A stretch of DNA of 64,000 nt from Neiella holothuriorum (GTDB lineage: Bacteria > Pseudomonadota > Gammaproteobacteria > Enterobacterales > Neiellaceae), in contig NZ_JAHZSS010000023.1 of assembly GCF_019457915.1 (NCBI RefSeq), positions 1 through 64,000 on the forward strand, written 5' to 3'. Under the pieces are notes generated by a model. That model ran no database searches, was not told where the DNA came from, and saw only the letters and a list, made by a program, of their open reading frames with translations. The position numbers were made by a program, and so were the translations under genes. Of the stretch, positions 12,834 to 26,113 are shown one piece after another. Each line of letters begins with the position of its first letter. Position 1 is the first letter of the stretch.

Positions 12834-13517
12834 ATGATGCTAACGCTGCTGAATGACGATCCGACTGACTTCCCGGATATAGCGTTAGCACTTGATGAGC
12901 CAAACGGCCTATTAGCGTTCGGTGGTGACTTGCACCCCGAACGCTTAATTGCTGCCTATCGACAAGGCATTTTCCCTTGGTTCAGCGACGATGATCCAAT
13001 CATGTGGTGGTCGCCAGATCCACGCTGCATCATTGAGCCTCAGCATTACACTCCGAATCGTACATTAACCAAACTTTGGCGAAATCACAGCTTTACCATT
13101 CGCATCAATAGCGCGTTCGAACAAGTCATAACCGCATGTTCAGAGCCGACTCCAAATCGTCCAGACACTTGGATTAATCAAGATATGCTGGATGCTTACT
13201 GCCAATTGCATCGCCTTGGTCACGCCCACTCGGTTGAAGTCTGGCACGGCGATCAACTCGTAGGCGGATTGTATGGGTTGCAATTAAATGGCGCCTTTTG
13301 TGGTGAATCGATGTTTCATCGCGTCAGCGGTGCATCCAAAATCGCCTTTTTAGCGTTGATTGAACGCATGAAAACGGCAGGTATGACACTTCTCGATTGC
13401 CAACTCGAAAACCCACACCTGATGAATCTTGGCGCTACAGTCTGCAGCCGAAATGATTTTGCCCTGCGACTTGAACAGGCACTGCTGATAGACTGTCAAC
13501 AAATCGTTAAGATCTGA
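12834..13517 (+). CDS. aat: Leucyl/phenylalanyl-tRNA-protein transferase
   Basis: Aat attaches Leu or Phe from aminoacyl-tRNA to proteins with N-terminal Arg or Lys, making ClpS-recognised N-degrons. The 227 residues carry the family hallmarks GLLAFGGDL, AYRQGIFPWF, WWSPDPRCII and GGLYGLQLNGAFCGESMFHR. The adjacent ATG codons at 12834 and 12837 are both possible starts; the second has the better spacing from AAAGGGC. Partner genes bpt, clpA and clpS are next door. Confidence 0.96.
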   Translation: MMLTLLNDDPTDFPDIALALDEPNGLLAFGGDLHPERLIAAYRQGIFPWFSDDDPIMWWSPDPRCIIEPQHYTPNRTLTKLWRNHSFTIRINSAFEQVITACSEPTPNRPDTWINQDMLDAYCQLHRLGHAHSVEVWHGDQLVGGLYGLQLNGAFCGESMFHRVSGASKIAFLALIERMKTAGMTLLDCQLENPHLMNLGATVCSRNDFALRLEQALLIDCQQIVKI

Positions 13518-13524
13518 GGCCAGT

Positions 13525-14247
13525 ATGAGCTCCGAACCTTTGCAACAGGCGCGACTTGCTCTAAGCCAGCCGTCTCAATGCAGTTATCTCGAAGATCAAC
13601 AAGAGCAGCTGCTATTTGTGCTCGATCAACGCGTTATGAATGAATATGGCTATGACTATTTATTGGCTCATGGATTTCGACGCAGTGGTACCGAAGTGTA
13701 TCGACCACACTGCGCAAGTTGCAGTGCTTGCCAATCGTTACGCATCCCTGTTGCTGAATTTGTTGCCAGTTCAAGTCAAAAGCGGGTAGCAAAGAAGTCA
13801 AAAGCGTTTCGCTGGCAGGTTTCAGAAGATGTTAGCGACGACCATTTTGCAATGTATAGCCGCTACATAGAGCAACGCCACAGCGATGGCTCAATGTACC
13901 CACCCAATCGCCAGCAACTCACTAAATTCAGCCGCAATGAATGGCTAGCGGTGTTGCATTTAGAATGTTGGCTTGATGATCAACTCGTGGCCGTTGCCAT
14001 CACCGATGAAACGCCAAATGCCCTATCTGCCTTATATACATACTTTGAGCCTGAATTCGAGCATCTGTCGTTAGGCACTGCCTGTATTTTGCAGCAAATA
14101 GAATTAGCCAAAGCGATAGGAAAAGATTATCTCTATCTTGGATATCAAATTGATAACTGTAGTGCGATGAATTACAAAACAAATTTCCGCCCAAACGAAC
14201 AATTCATTGGCGGCCGTTGGCTTACGTGTAAAAAATCGGCAAGCTAA
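13525..14247 (+). CDS. bpt: Aspartate/glutamate leucyltransferase (Bpt/Ate family)
   Basis: Bpt transfers Leu to N-terminal Asp or Glu, feeding the same ClpS/ClpAP degradation branch as Aat. The 240 residues carry the ATE N-terminal domain with its cysteine cluster (CSYLEDQ, then HCASCSACQSLRIP) and the C-terminal GNAT-like domain ending in the lysine-rich region YKTNFRPNEQF. It starts seven bases after aat, with GAGG overlapping the aat stop. E. coli lacks this gene; Pseudomonas and Vibrio have it. Confidence 0.94.
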   Translation: MSSEPLQQARLALSQPSQCSYLEDQQEQLLFVLDQRVMNEYGYDYLLAHGFRRSGTEVYRPHCASCSACQSLRIPVAEFVASSSQKRVAKKSKAFRWQVSEDVSDDHFAMYSRYIEQRHSDGSMYPPNRQQLTKFSRNEWLAVLHLECWLDDQLVAVAITDETPNALSALYTYFEPEFEHLSLGTACILQQIELAKAIGKDYLYLGYQIDNCSAMNYKTNFRPNEQFIGGRWLTCKKSAS

Positions 14248-14331
14248 CCTTTACACTAGTAGGGAATTCGTGCACAATTCCGCGCGCTAAATAGGCCCTA
14301 TACAATCATGGCAGTTGAACGAGAATCCTGA

Positions 14332-14550
<219 letters not shown>

Positions 14551-14567
14551 TTGACGCATACAAATTT

Positions 14568-14605
14568 CCAACAAAAAAGCCCGCTTCTGCGGGCTTTTTT
14601 GTTGG
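14568..14605. terminator. Bidirectional terminator between infA and clpA
   Basis: A perfect 17-bp inverted repeat (from CCAAC to GTTGG around the core GCCCGC/GCGGGC) with a 4-nt loop has a T tract on each strand, serving both convergent genes. Confidence 0.95.
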
Positions 14606-14622
14606 TGGCCATTGCTCCAACC

Positions 14623-16908
14623 TTAGCTAGTGCAATCCGCCAATTCCTTACCGTAATCAAAGACTAGCTTGCCACGTTTCAGCGTGATGGTGACCGAGCC
14701 TCCGTTAGACAAACAACCAAAGAGTAATTCATTGGCCAGTGGTCGTTTCAGAGACTCTTGAATCACTCGAGACATAGGTCGTGCGCCCATCGCTTTATCG
14801 TAGCCTTTTTCAGCTAAGTGCTTACGGGCTTTGGCATCCACATCAAGCGACACCCCTTTCGCATCAAGCTGAGCTTGTAATTCAACAATAAATTTATCAA
14901 CCACTTGTTGAATTACTTCTTCGTTCAGGTGGTTGAACCAAATAATATTGTCTAAACGATTGCGAAACTCCGGAGTAAACACTCGGTTGATTTCACTCAT
15001 CGCATCAGTGCTATTGTCTTGCTCTTGGAATCCAATGGATTTTTTCACTGTTTCCTGCACGCCAGCATTAGTGGTCATCACCAAAATGACATTTCGAAAA
15101 TCAGCTTTACGGCCATTGTTATCAGTCAATGTGCCATGATCCATAACTTGCAGCAGCAGGTTGTAGACGTCTGAATGAGCTTTCTCAATTTCATCCAATA
15201 ACACCACACTGTGTGGATGATTCAACGCAGCATCGGTTAACAAGCCGCCTTGATCAAAGCCCACGTAGCCTGGAGGCGCACCAATTAAACGGCTCACCGC
15301 ATGACGCTCCATGTACTCGGACATATCAAAGCGCGTTAACTCAACGCCCATCAGTTTGGCCAGCTGTTGTGTCACTTCCGTTTTACCAACCCCTGTAGGG
15401 CCTGCAAACAAGAAGCTGCCAACCGGTTTCTTTTCCTGCCCTAAACCAGAACGTTGCAATAAAATTGCGTCTGAAAGCACTTCAATGGCGCGATCTTGGC
15501 CGAACACAACCATTTTCAAATTGCGATCGAGATTTTTGAGAACATCTTTGTCTGTCGATGACACCGACTTAGCCGGAATTCGAGCCATTTTGGCGATGAT
15601 CGACTCAATTTCATGTACGCCAACCGTTTTCTTGCGGCGACTTGGCGGAACTAAGCGGGTATGGGCGCCAGCTTCATCAATGACATCAATCGCCTTATCG
15701 GGTAAATGGCGATCGTTAATATATTTAGCGGACAATTCTGCTGCCGCGCTAATCGCTGGTTTGGTATAGCGCACACCATGATGCTGCTCGTAGCGCGCTT
15801 TCAAACCCAGCAAGATTTTGGCGGTATCCTCCACACTAGGCTCTGGCACATCAATTTTCTTAAAGCGACGCGCTAGGGCGCGATCTTTCTCAAAAATGCC
15901 GCGATATTCCTGATAGGTGGTTGCACCAATGCAGCGCAGACGGCCGCTAGTCAGCAAAGGCTTGATCAAGTTTGACGCATCCATCATGCCGCCTGATGCA
16001 GCGCCAGCGCCAATGATGGTATGAATTTCATCAATGAACATGATGGCATGGGGTTTTTCTTGCAGCTCTTTCAATAACGATTTAAAACGTTTTTCGAAAT
16101 CACCGCGATATTTAGTGCCCGCAAGCAATGCCCCTAAGTCGAGCGAGTATATAACGCTATCGGCAATAATATCAGGCACATCACCTTCAACAATTCGATA
16201 AGCCAAACCTTCAGCAATGGCAGTTTTACCAACGCCAGCTTCGCCCACCAACAATGGGTTATTTTTCCGTCGGCGGCATAAAACCTGAACCGTTCGTTCT
16301 AATTCATCATCACGACCAATTAAAGGGTCAATGCCATCTTCGGCCGCGAGTACATTAAGGTTGGTCGCAAAATTAGCTAACACTGAGTCACTCGCAGGAG
16401 CGGACTCGCTTCCCTCAACATCACTATCAATTCGTTCTTGCTCAGACGGCGACGAATCGCTCCCAGAATTTTCTACTTTTCGAATGCCATGGGAAATGAA
16501 ATTAACCACGTCGAGACGCGATACAGATTCGCGCTTGAGGAAATAAACGGCCTGACTTTCTTGCTCGCTAAACATCGCCACTAAGACGTTGGCACCTGTT
16601 ACCTCACTTCGACCAGACGATTGGACATGAAAAACGGCGCGCTGTAAGACACGTTGAAAACCAAGCGTCGGCTGTGTTTCACGCTCTTGATCCTCTGCGG
16701 GGATCAACGGCGTGGTTTGTTCGATAAATTCGGTGAGAGAGGTTTTTAGCCGTTCGATGTCGGCCCCACAGGCTTCTAAGGCCCCTAACGCAGCAGTATT
16801 TTGAAGCAAGGCAAGTAACAAGTGCTCAACCGTCATGAACTCATGACGCTTGTTACGGGCTTCGCGGAATGCATCATTCAACGAGACTTCTAACTCTTTA
16901 TTTAACAT
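14623..16908 (-). CDS. clpA: ATP-dependent Clp protease ATP-binding subunit ClpA
   Basis: ClpA unfolds substrates and feeds them to ClpP. The 761 residues comprise a Clp-N domain (1-145), AAA-1 with Walker A GEAGVGKT near 215, and AAA-2 with Walker A GPTGVGKT near 490 and Walker B VVLLDEIEKAH. The IGL/IGF ClpP-binding loop is visible as KKSIGFQEQD. ATG 16908 (MLNKELEVSL) is preferred over GTG 16914 because AAGGGG is better spaced from it. It lies downstream of clpS and opposite infA. Confidence 0.96.
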   Translation of the reverse strand: MLNKELEVSLNDAFREARNKRHEFMTVEHLLLALLQNTAALGALEACGADIERLKTSLTEFIEQTTPLIPAEDQERETQPTLGFQRVLQRAVFHVQSSGRSEVTGANVLVAMFSEQESQAVYFLKRESVSRLDVVNFISHGIRKVENSGSDSSPSEQERIDSDVEGSESAPASDSVLANFATNLNVLAAEDGIDPLIGRDDELERTVQVLCRRRKNNPLLVGEAGVGKTAIAEGLAYRIVEGDVPDIIADSVIYSLDLGALLAGTKYRGDFEKRFKSLLKELQEKPHAIMFIDEIHTIIGAGAASGGMMDASNLIKPLLTSGRLRCIGATTYQEYRGIFEKDRALARRFKKIDVPEPSVEDTAKILLGLKARYEQHHGVRYTKPAISAAAELSAKYINDRHLPDKAIDVIDEAGAHTRLVPPSRRKKTVGVHEIESIIAKMARIPAKSVSSTDKDVLKNLDRNLKMVVFGQDRAIEVLSDAILLQRSGLGQEKKPVGSFLFAGPTGVGKTEVTQQLAKLMGVELTRFDMSEYMERHAVSRLIGAPPGYVGFDQGGLLTDAALNHPHSVVLLDEIEKAHSDVYNLLLQVMDHGTLTDNNGRKADFRNVILVMTTNAGVQETVKKSIGFQEQDNSTDAMSEINRVFTPEFRNRLDNIIWFNHLNEEVIQQVVDKFIVELQAQLDAKGVSLDVDAKARKHLAEKGYDKAMGARPMSRVIQESLKRPLANELLFGCLSNGGSVTITLKRGKLVFDYGKELADCTS

Positions 16909-16985
16909 AGGCACGCCCCTTACTAATCATGTCACCCATTATCATGGTGTACTTCATGGTAATGCGGTTAGGATCAATGCAATTA

Positions 16986-17306
16986 TTACGCCTTTTCCAT
17001 TGAGCACATTAATGGGTGCTCATTTTCTCGCGAATACTGATTGACTTGAACAACTTTAGTTTCTGCAACATCTCGTGTGTAGACACCACACACGCCCCGC
17101 CCTTCGTGATGAACCTGCAACATAATTTGCGTTGCTTGCTCGTTAGTATGAGCAAAAAACCGTTGCAACACATCGATTACAAAGTCCATTGGCGTGTAAT
17201 CGTCGTTGTTCAGAAAAACCTGATATAACTTCGGCTCTCGCACCGATAATTCAGGTTTGGATTCGACCACATCTTCATGGGCCAAATCGATGTTTCTTTC
17301 ACTCAT
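16986..17306 (-). CDS. clpS: ClpAP adaptor ClpS
   Basis: ClpS binds N-degrons with primary destabilising residues and docks on ClpA. The 106 residues hold the family core [21 protein letters not shown] in two parts, then the [20 protein letters not shown] helix-turn region that forms the N-degron pocket. The extended acidic N-terminus is the usual flexible ClpA-engaging tail. It precedes clpA by 77 bp and is divergent from cspD, as in E. coli. Confidence 0.97.
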   Translation of the reverse strand: MSERNIDLAHEDVVESKPELSVREPKLYQVFLNNDDYTPMDFVIDVLQRFFAHTNEQATQIMLQVHHEGRGVCGVYTRDVAETKVVQVNQYSRENEHPLMCSMEKA

Positions 17307-17399
17307 TTTAAATACTAGCTCAAACCGATAAACGAAAATTCGCGCAATCGCTCACATTCAACCGACCGCACAAATTACCAACTTTGCACAAACGTTTCC

Positions 17400-17427
17400 T
17401 TGACTCAATCAATCTTTGTACTAGAGT
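17400..17427 (+). promoter_or_regulatory. Candidate sigma-70 promoter of cspD
   Basis: TTGACT at 17400-17405 and TAGAGT at 17422-17427 are separated by 16 bp. This leaves a leader of roughly 80 nt before the cspD ATG, in keeping with the long leaders of cold-shock genes. Confidence 0.45.
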
Positions 17428-17516
17428 GGCAAAAGGTACAAATTTTGTTCAATCAGCGTCTGTCAGACTGATTTTGGCAGAACAAAGTGCAGTCGTAAAT
17501 GGAAGGATGTAGAAGT

Positions 17517-17732
17517 ATGGCTACCGGAAAAGTCAAATGGTTCAATAACGCCAAAGGATTCGGATTTATTTGTCCAGATGGCGGTGGTGAAGATGTATTC
17601 GCGCATTACTCAACGATCGAAATGGACGGATATCGCACCCTGAAAGCAGGACAGGAAGTTCAATTTGAGTTGCATGAAGGACCCAAGGGTAACCATGCAC
17701 TTAAAATTTCTCAGGTAAGCGACGAGAAATAA
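17517..17732 (+). CDS. cspD: Cold-shock-domain protein CspD
   Basis: This 71-residue cold-shock-domain protein binds single-stranded nucleic acid. RNP1 (KGFGFICPDG) and RNP2 (DVFAHYS) are intact. E. coli CspD is a stationary-phase inhibitor of replication and, as here, is divergent from clpSA. The start at 17517 gives MATGKVKWFNN, the family N-terminus; the frame extends upstream but adds residues not found in the family. A terminator follows. Confidence 0.93.
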   Translation: MATGKVKWFNNAKGFGFICPDGGGEDVFAHYSTIEMDGYRTLKAGQEVQFELHEGPKGNHALKISQVSDEK

Positions 17733-17753
17733 CGTACCTCCCCCTCATATTAG

Positions 17754-17776
17754 AAGCAGGCTTCGGCCTGCTTTTT
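17754..17776 (+). terminator. Rho-independent terminator after cspD
   Basis: The stem AAGCAGGC/GCCTGCTT with a TTCG tetraloop is followed by a T tract. Confidence 0.93.
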
Positions 17777-17937
17777 GTATTTTTAGCGTTTCGAATACCA
17801 GCGTAGAGCCCTCCAAAGCACCAAAATTCGCCACCATGTTAGACATTGGTCAAAAGACATGGCGAAAACGCGCTTTACGCAACGATAACAAATTGTTTTA
17901 AAAGGCAATATCTCGTCACCAAAAGTAAAGACTGGTC

Positions 17938-17968
17938 GCTATTCTAATTGCTCACCAGCTGTTATAAT
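17938..17968 (+). promoter_or_regulatory. Extended -10 promoter of icd
   Basis: TG at 17960-17961, one base, then a perfect TATAAT (17963-17968) make an extended -10 element. A good -35 is absent, as usual for such promoters. The leader to icd is about 110 nt. The rest of the 354-bp cspD-icd gap holds the cspD terminator and, at about 17827-17868, an imperfect inverted repeat (TTCGCC...GGCGAA), with no ORF. Confidence 0.65.
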
Positions 17969-18086
17969 GTCCGCCGTTTTTTTGATTGAGTTAACATCCT
18001 GAAATGCTTTTGCATTTTGCTGGATTTCCTACAAACTCTATCCATTCAGCTGCTGGTGACGCGCATATTTATCAAAGGGAAACTAA

Positions 18087-20315
<2,229 letters not shown>

Positions 20316-20334
20316 GCCATCGCATATGAGTAAC

Positions 20335-20363
20335 AAAGGCAGCTCTTCCGAGCTGCCTTTTTT
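20335..20363 (+). terminator. Rho-independent terminator after icd
   Basis: An 11-bp perfect stem AAAGGCAGCTC/GAGCTGCCTTT with a TTCC loop is followed by T residues. Confidence 0.95.
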
Positions 20364-20398
20364 GTATTGATCATCGTCCACTCAAATTGGAGCCAAGG

Positions 20399-20824
20399 GT
20401 GCACATTGAATTAACGACACAACCGCCTGAAGCCGAGCTAAAAATCCTTAGTAAGGGTATTCAATCGTATAACAGTGGTTATTTAACTGAGCAGGTTGCG
20501 ACTGAGCCAGATACCCGCTTTGCGGTTTTTGCACGTAACAACCAAGGTATAGTGGTTGGCGGGATCCGAGCTAACGCTTATTGGAACTACTGCATTATTG
20601 AATTACTTTGGCTAGCGAGTGAAGCAAGAGGCCAACGCATTGGCAGCCAACTCATACATGCCGCCGAAGCGCACGCTAAAAGCTGTGGTTTTGAATATGT
20701 CCGAACCGAAACCTTAGATATCCAAGCAAAGCCGTTTTATCAGAAACTTGGCTATAACGTATTTGGCGAACTACCTGATTACCCCAAAGGGCACACCACT
20801 TACTGTTTAATCAAAAAACTCTAA
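20399..20824 (+). CDS. GNAT-family N-acetyltransferase
   Basis: This 141-residue protein has a typical GNAT fold. The acetyl-CoA pyrophosphate loop is seen as SEARGQRIGSQLIHAAE near residue 77, followed by the beta5 region (YVRTETLDIQAKPFYQKLGY). The substrate is unknown. GTG 20399 is chosen because GGAG ends six bases before it; a TTG 12 bases upstream would overlap that site. It lies between icd and rluE without obvious operon linkage. Confidence 0.85.
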   Translation: MHIELTTQPPEAELKILSKGIQSYNSGYLTEQVATEPDTRFAVFARNNQGIVVGGIRANAYWNYCIIELLWLASEARGQRIGSQLIHAAEAHAKSCGFEYVRTETLDIQAKPFYQKLGYNVFGELPDYPKGHTTYCLIKKL

Positions 20825-20889
20825 GCCATTGTGACCGCGCCATGGTGACGCTACCATGACAACCATTGTTAACAAGCTTTAGACACGTC

Positions 20890-21600
20890 ATGGCACCTGC
20901 CCCATCAAAATCAAGCACATCGCCAGCAAAGCGGCGAGGCAAAAACAAACATTCGTCGCATGCCAAAGGTCCAGCTGCCGGCAAAGAATTCAAGCATCGC
21001 CCGAGCAAGCGTTCTGCCAGTCGTAAGCAACCAGTTCAGCCTAAAGGCCCTGTTCAGGTGATTCTGTTTAATAAGCCCTATGACGTACTGTGCCAATTTA
21101 CCGATGAGCAAGGCCGTAAAACCCTCGCAGATTACGTCGATGTGCCGGATGTTTATGCGGCTGGCCGACTCGATCGCGATAGCGAAGGTTTGCTGGTTCT
21201 CACCAATAGCGGCAAGCTCAATGCGCAATTGACCCAACCCGGAAAAAAAACACGTAAAACCTATTGGGTTCAGGTTGAAGGCGAGCCCAGTGAACTTGAT
21301 TTGCAACTGTTGCGCGAAGGCGTTGAACTGAAAGATGGCATGACCTTGCCTGCCGAAGTCAAACGCATTGACGAGCCAGCGATTTGGCCGCGAAATCCCC
21401 CCATCCGTGAACGCGCTTCAATACCTGATAGTTGGCTCGAAATTGGCATTATCGAAGGCAGAAATCGACAAGTACGACGAATGACAGCCGCCATTGGCTA
21501 CCCAACATTGCGCCTGATTCGCTATCGAGTCGGCAGATGGAGTCTAGACGGTATTGCAAACGGGCATTGGCAACATGCCGAAACACCGGCAAAACCATAA
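20890..21600 (+). CDS. rluE: rRNA large-subunit pseudouridine synthase E (RluE-like)
   Basis: RluE makes pseudouridine 2457 in 23S rRNA. The 236-residue protein has a basic, low-complexity N-terminal tail (about 45 residues rich in K, S, R and P) and then the RsuA/RluE catalytic domain. The catalytic Asp lies in [17 protein letters not shown], and the later motif [21 protein letters not shown] is family-typical. There is no S4 domain, as in RluE. The start at ATG 20890 is tentative because no good ribosome site is seen. The order rluE-nudJ-mnmA-hflD-purB equals E. coli. Confidence 0.9.
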   Translation: MAPAPSKSSTSPAKRRGKNKHSSHAKGPAAGKEFKHRPSKRSASRKQPVQPKGPVQVILFNKPYDVLCQFTDEQGRKTLADYVDVPDVYAAGRLDRDSEGLLVLTNSGKLNAQLTQPGKKTRKTYWVQVEGEPSELDLQLLREGVELKDGMTLPAEVKRIDEPAIWPRNPPIRERASIPDSWLEIGIIEGRNRQVRRMTAAIGYPTLRLIRYRVGRWSLDGIANGHWQHAETPAKP

Positions 21601-21655
21601 AACGAATGACGCCCCATCACTCAACGCACTAATAACAACGCCCAAGGAAGTTTTT

Positions 21656-22105
21656 ATGATCGAACGCTATAAACCGAATACGACTGTTGCTTGGGTTGTC
21701 GAATCCCCGAAAGGCTTTTTGTTCGTTGAAGAAAATATCCGTGGCAATCTGCAATTTAATCAACCCGCAGGTCACATTGAAGCAGGTGAAACGCTCATTG
21801 CTGCTGCCAAGCGCGAGCTACTTGAAGAAACAAGTTTAGATCTCGATCCGCATGGCGTTGTTGGCATCTATCAATTTCCCAATCAGGATGCATCCGTTAT
21901 TTATCTGCGATTTTGTTTTTACGCGACGGTTGACGAAGCGCTTCCACTCACTCCTATTGATCCGGCAATTCACGCCTGTCATTGGCTAACAAGAGCGCAA
22001 CTTGATCAGCAATCACTGCGCTCGCAGTTCGTAAAAACTTGTACCGATGACTACCTCGCGGGTAAGCGTTACCCGCTTGAGTTACTTCACTGCCAAATGC
22101 CTTAA
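21656..22105 (+). CDS. nudJ: Nudix phosphatase NudJ
   Basis: NudJ (E. coli YmfB) hydrolyses hydroxymethylpyrimidine pyrophosphate and some nucleoside tri- and diphosphates. The 149 residues contain the Nudix box GHIEAGETLIAAAKRELLEE followed by TSL, where the usual Gly of the G-U end is Ser; the metal-binding Glu residues are intact. The start ATG 21656 has AAGGAAG upstream, and the open frame extends 34 codons further without family support. Position between rluE and mnmA supports NudJ over other Nudix types. Confidence 0.9.
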   Translation: MIERYKPNTTVAWVVESPKGFLFVEENIRGNLQFNQPAGHIEAGETLIAAAKRELLEETSLDLDPHGVVGIYQFPNQDASVIYLRFCFYATVDEALPLTPIDPAIHACHWLTRAQLDQQSLRSQFVKTCTDDYLAGKRYPLELLHCQMP

Positions 22106-22161
22106 CAACAACACAGAAGCTACTGCTTTGCGTTTTTACGTTTTAGAGTCCTGAATCTTGC

Positions 22162-22190
22162 TTACGGTGTGACCTGAAACATGTTAGAAT
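22162..22190 (+). promoter_or_regulatory. Candidate extended -10 promoter of mnmA
   Basis: TG-T-TAGAAT (22182-22190) forms an extended -10 element. TTACGG (22162-22167) sits 17 bp upstream as a weak -35. Confidence 0.42.
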
Positions 22191-22229
22191 CGCGCGCCCT
22201 AAAATAGTGTCTTGAGGTTGTTGTCTACC

Positions 22230-23375
22230 ATGACAAGTATTTCTGCCAACAATTGCTCTGATAAGCGTGTCATCGTCGGAATGTCCGGCGGCGTCGACTC
22301 GTCTGTATCTGCCTATTTGCTATTGCAGCAAGGCTATCAGGTTGAGGGCTTGTTCATGAAAAACTGGGAAGAGGACGATACCGACGAGTATTGTTCTGCT
22401 GCAGACGATCTTGCTGACGCTCAAGCTGTTTGTGACAAATTAGGCATTGAACTGCACACCATTAACTTTGCTGCCGAATATTGGGATCGCGTCTTTGAGT
22501 ACTTCCTTGAGGAATACAAAGCGGGCCGCACGCCAAACCCCGACATCATGTGCAACAAAGAAATTAAATTTAAAGCATTTTTAGAATTTGCTTGTGAGGA
22601 TTTAGGTGCTGATTACATCGCCACTGGGCACTACGTGCGCCGTCGCGAAGTTGATGGTCGTTGGCAAATGCTGCGCGGTTTAGATAACAACAAAGATCAG
22701 AGCTATTTTCTTTATACCCTTGGCGAAGAACATGTCAGCCGCACCCTATTTCCCGTTGGCGAGCTCGCCAAGCCTGAGGTGCGCCGCATTGCTGAAGAAC
22801 AAGACTTAGTCACCGCTAAAAAGAAAGACTCCACCGGTATTTGTTTTATCGGCGAGCGCAAATTTACTGACTTTCTCAAGCGTTATTTACCTGCCCAACC
22901 AGGCATCATTGTCAGTGTTGATGGCGAGCAAATGGGCCAACACCAAGGTTTGATGTATCACACATTAGGTCAGCGCAAAGGGCTCGGCATTGGCGGCCGC
23001 AAAGATGGCAATACTGATCCTTGGTATGTAGTCGACAAAGATTTGCAGCGCAATGAGTTGATCGTAGCGCAAGGTGCTAATCACCCACGCCTGTTTTCGA
23101 ACGGTTTAATTGCCGATCAACAACATTGGGTTAGCCGTGAACCACTCACCGGCCCAACCCAATGTACGGTCAAAACCCGTTATCGCCAGCAAGATGTGCC
23201 CGCCACAGCGGTCCCCCTTGATGACAATCGTGTTGAAGTGATTTTTGATGAACCACAAACGGCTGTTACACCTGGTCAGTCGGTGGTTTTTTATCAACAA
23301 GACGTTTGCCTTGGTGGCGCTATTATTGATGAATTAATTCGTAGTCCGCAACAAGCAGGAGCCGTTGTTGAATGA
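22230..23375 (+). CDS. mnmA: tRNA-specific 2-thiouridylase MnmA
   Basis: MnmA installs the 2-thio group on U34 of tRNA-Lys, -Glu and -Gln, using ATP and sulfur from TusE. The 381 residues show the PP-loop [14 protein letters not shown] near residue 18, catalytic Cys in [10 protein letters not shown] and in [13 protein letters not shown], and the insertion [13 protein letters not shown], all close to E. coli. ATG 22230 is preferred; an upstream TTG adds six residues. The sulfur donors tusDCBE are 19 kb away in the same window. Its stop overlaps hflD as ATGA. Confidence 0.97.
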   Translation: MTSISANNCSDKRVIVGMSGGVDSSVSAYLLLQQGYQVEGLFMKNWEEDDTDEYCSAADDLADAQAVCDKLGIELHTINFAAEYWDRVFEYFLEEYKAGRTPNPDIMCNKEIKFKAFLEFACEDLGADYIATGHYVRRREVDGRWQMLRGLDNNKDQSYFLYTLGEEHVSRTLFPVGELAKPEVRRIAEEQDLVTAKKKDSTGICFIGERKFTDFLKRYLPAQPGIIVSVDGEQMGQHQGLMYHTLGQRKGLGIGGRKDGNTDPWYVVDKDLQRNELIVAQGANHPRLFSNGLIADQQHWVSREPLTGPTQCTVKTRYRQQDVPATAVPLDDNRVEVIFDEPQTAVTPGQSVVFYQQDVCLGGAIIDELIRSPQQAGAVVE

Positions 23376-23989
23376 GTAATTATGTAGACCGAGTAATCGC
23401 CCTTTCTGGTGTTTGCCAAAGCGCTTACCTAGTGAGCCAAATTGCGCGTAACGGATCTGCCGATGCGGACTTGATGGAAGTTGCACTGAACAGCATTTTG
23501 TTGACTGAACCAGAGCAAACCGAAGATGTTTATGGCGGCTTGGGTAATGTTAGAACCGGTGCGCGCCATTTACTGGATCATTTAGCCCCAAAAGCGCAGC
23601 CGCGCAATATGGATGTGTTTCGCTACGCCGTTGCTATGTTGGCACTAGAGCGCCGGTTGGCTAAAACCAATGGCGCTTTTGCGGCGTTGGCAGAACGTAT
23701 TGAGCACAGTAAACGTCAGTTATCACATTCAGAATTACTTGATGATCAAATGGTGGCCGGTTTAGCTTCTATCTACAGCGATATCGTCAGCCCCGTTGGT
23801 CAGCGAATTCAAGTTGCCGGTGCGCCAGCAAACTTGAAACCTGAAGCCAACCAAAACAAAATTCGCGCTACGCTATTAGCGGGCGTTCGGGCCGCCGTAC
23901 TATGGCGCCAACTTGGCGGAAATCGCCTACAGTTTTTGCTGGGCCGTAAGAAAATGGTTGCAGCGACCCAGTCTATTATTTCTTTTTAA
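23372..23989 (+). CDS. hflD: High-frequency lysogenization protein HflD homolog
   Basis: This 205-residue mostly helical protein belongs to the HflD family (UPF0274). In E. coli HflD binds lambda CII at the membrane, but its cell role is uncertain. Family segments include [35 protein letters not shown] and [23 protein letters not shown], here in pieces. It overlaps mnmA by 4 nt and is followed 28 bp later by purB, the order found across gammaproteobacteria. Confidence 0.95.
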   Translation: MSNYVDRVIALSGVCQSAYLVSQIARNGSADADLMEVALNSILLTEPEQTEDVYGGLGNVRTGARHLLDHLAPKAQPRNMDVFRYAVAMLALERRLAKTNGAFAALAERIEHSKRQLSHSELLDDQMVAGLASIYSDIVSPVGQRIQVAGAPANLKPEANQNKIRATLLAGVRAAVLWRQLGGNRLQFLLGRKKMVAATQSIISF

Positions 23990-23996
23990 CCGTTAG

Positions 23997-25388
<1,392 letters not shown>

Positions 25389-25412
25389 CTCGAATCAACC
25401 GAACCTCATGAC

Positions 25413-25437
25413 AAGGGGCCTTTTGGCCCCTTTTTTA
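25413..25437 (+). terminator. Rho-independent terminator after purB
   Basis: The stem AAGGGGCC/GGCCCCTT with a TTTT loop runs into six T residues. Beyond it, to 25648, there is AT-rich DNA without an ORF. Confidence 0.93.
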
Positions 25438-25648
25438 ATGCCTAGCTAAATTAGTTTCGTTATTACAGTTAGTTAATTATTGAGTACCACTTTACGTTCG
25501 TTCTTTCTAACACTCACAGTCCCATTCGGACAGTCTGCTTTACCCTTATAAAACAATTTATCCCAGCCTTTTTGTTGATTTTTTAACCAGCTGTTCTACG
25601 CTGGTTTGTTACAGTTTCACTTTTAGAACGTATGTAAGCAGCGATCAC

Positions 25649-26113
25649 ATGGCGACCAAATTCCAATTACAACAAGTCCGCTGGCAGGATGCTTGGCAAA
25701 ACCTACAACAGGTTCGTTACCGCGTTTTTGTATGTGAGTTGCGGGTCGACCCTCGTAGTGAGTTTGATGGTTTAGATGAGCATTCATGGCATGTACTAGC
25801 ATGCGATAAAAAGGGTCGTCCCATCGGCTCTGGCAGATTATGTCGAAATGGCAAAATCGGCCGTATTGCCGTATTAATGGAGTTTCGAAATCAAGGGCTG
25901 GGATCAGCCATCACCCGAAAACTGTTAAAAATGGCTCGTAAACAATCGCTCGACGATGTGTATATGGCGCCAGAGCTTAATGATCTACCTCGTTTTAGTG
26001 ATTGTGCAGCGTGTCCGGTAGGCCCAGTGTTTATGGAAGAAGGTATTCCGCATCAGCAATTGATGTGTTCAGCGGCTCTCAAGAAGCTACCTGATTTGCC
26101 ATACCTGCATTAG
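25649..26113 (+). CDS. GNAT-family N-acetyltransferase (YjcF-like)
   Basis: This 154-residue acetyltransferase begins with the pattern YRVFVCELRVDPRSEFDGLD and a nearby HVLA, typical of the YjcF/ElaA group. The acetyl-CoA loop follows as IAVLMEFRNQGLGSAITRKLL. The later part (APELNDLPRFSDC, FMEEGIPHQQL) keeps the F-x-EEGIPH pattern of this group. The substrate is unknown. A hairpin at 26128 follows; there are no close operon partners. Confidence 0.83.
   Translation: MATKFQLQQVRWQDAWQNLQQVRYRVFVCELRVDPRSEFDGLDEHSWHVLACDKKGRPIGSGRLCRNGKIGRIAVLMEFRNQGLGSAITRKLLKMARKQSLDDVYMAPELNDLPRFSDCAACPVGPVFMEEGIPHQQLMCSAALKKLPDLPYLH

Noticed and set aside
17827-17868. Imperfect inverted repeat upstream of icd as a riboswitch
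   Set aside because: It lies upstream of the extended -10 promoter, outside the transcript, and has bulges.
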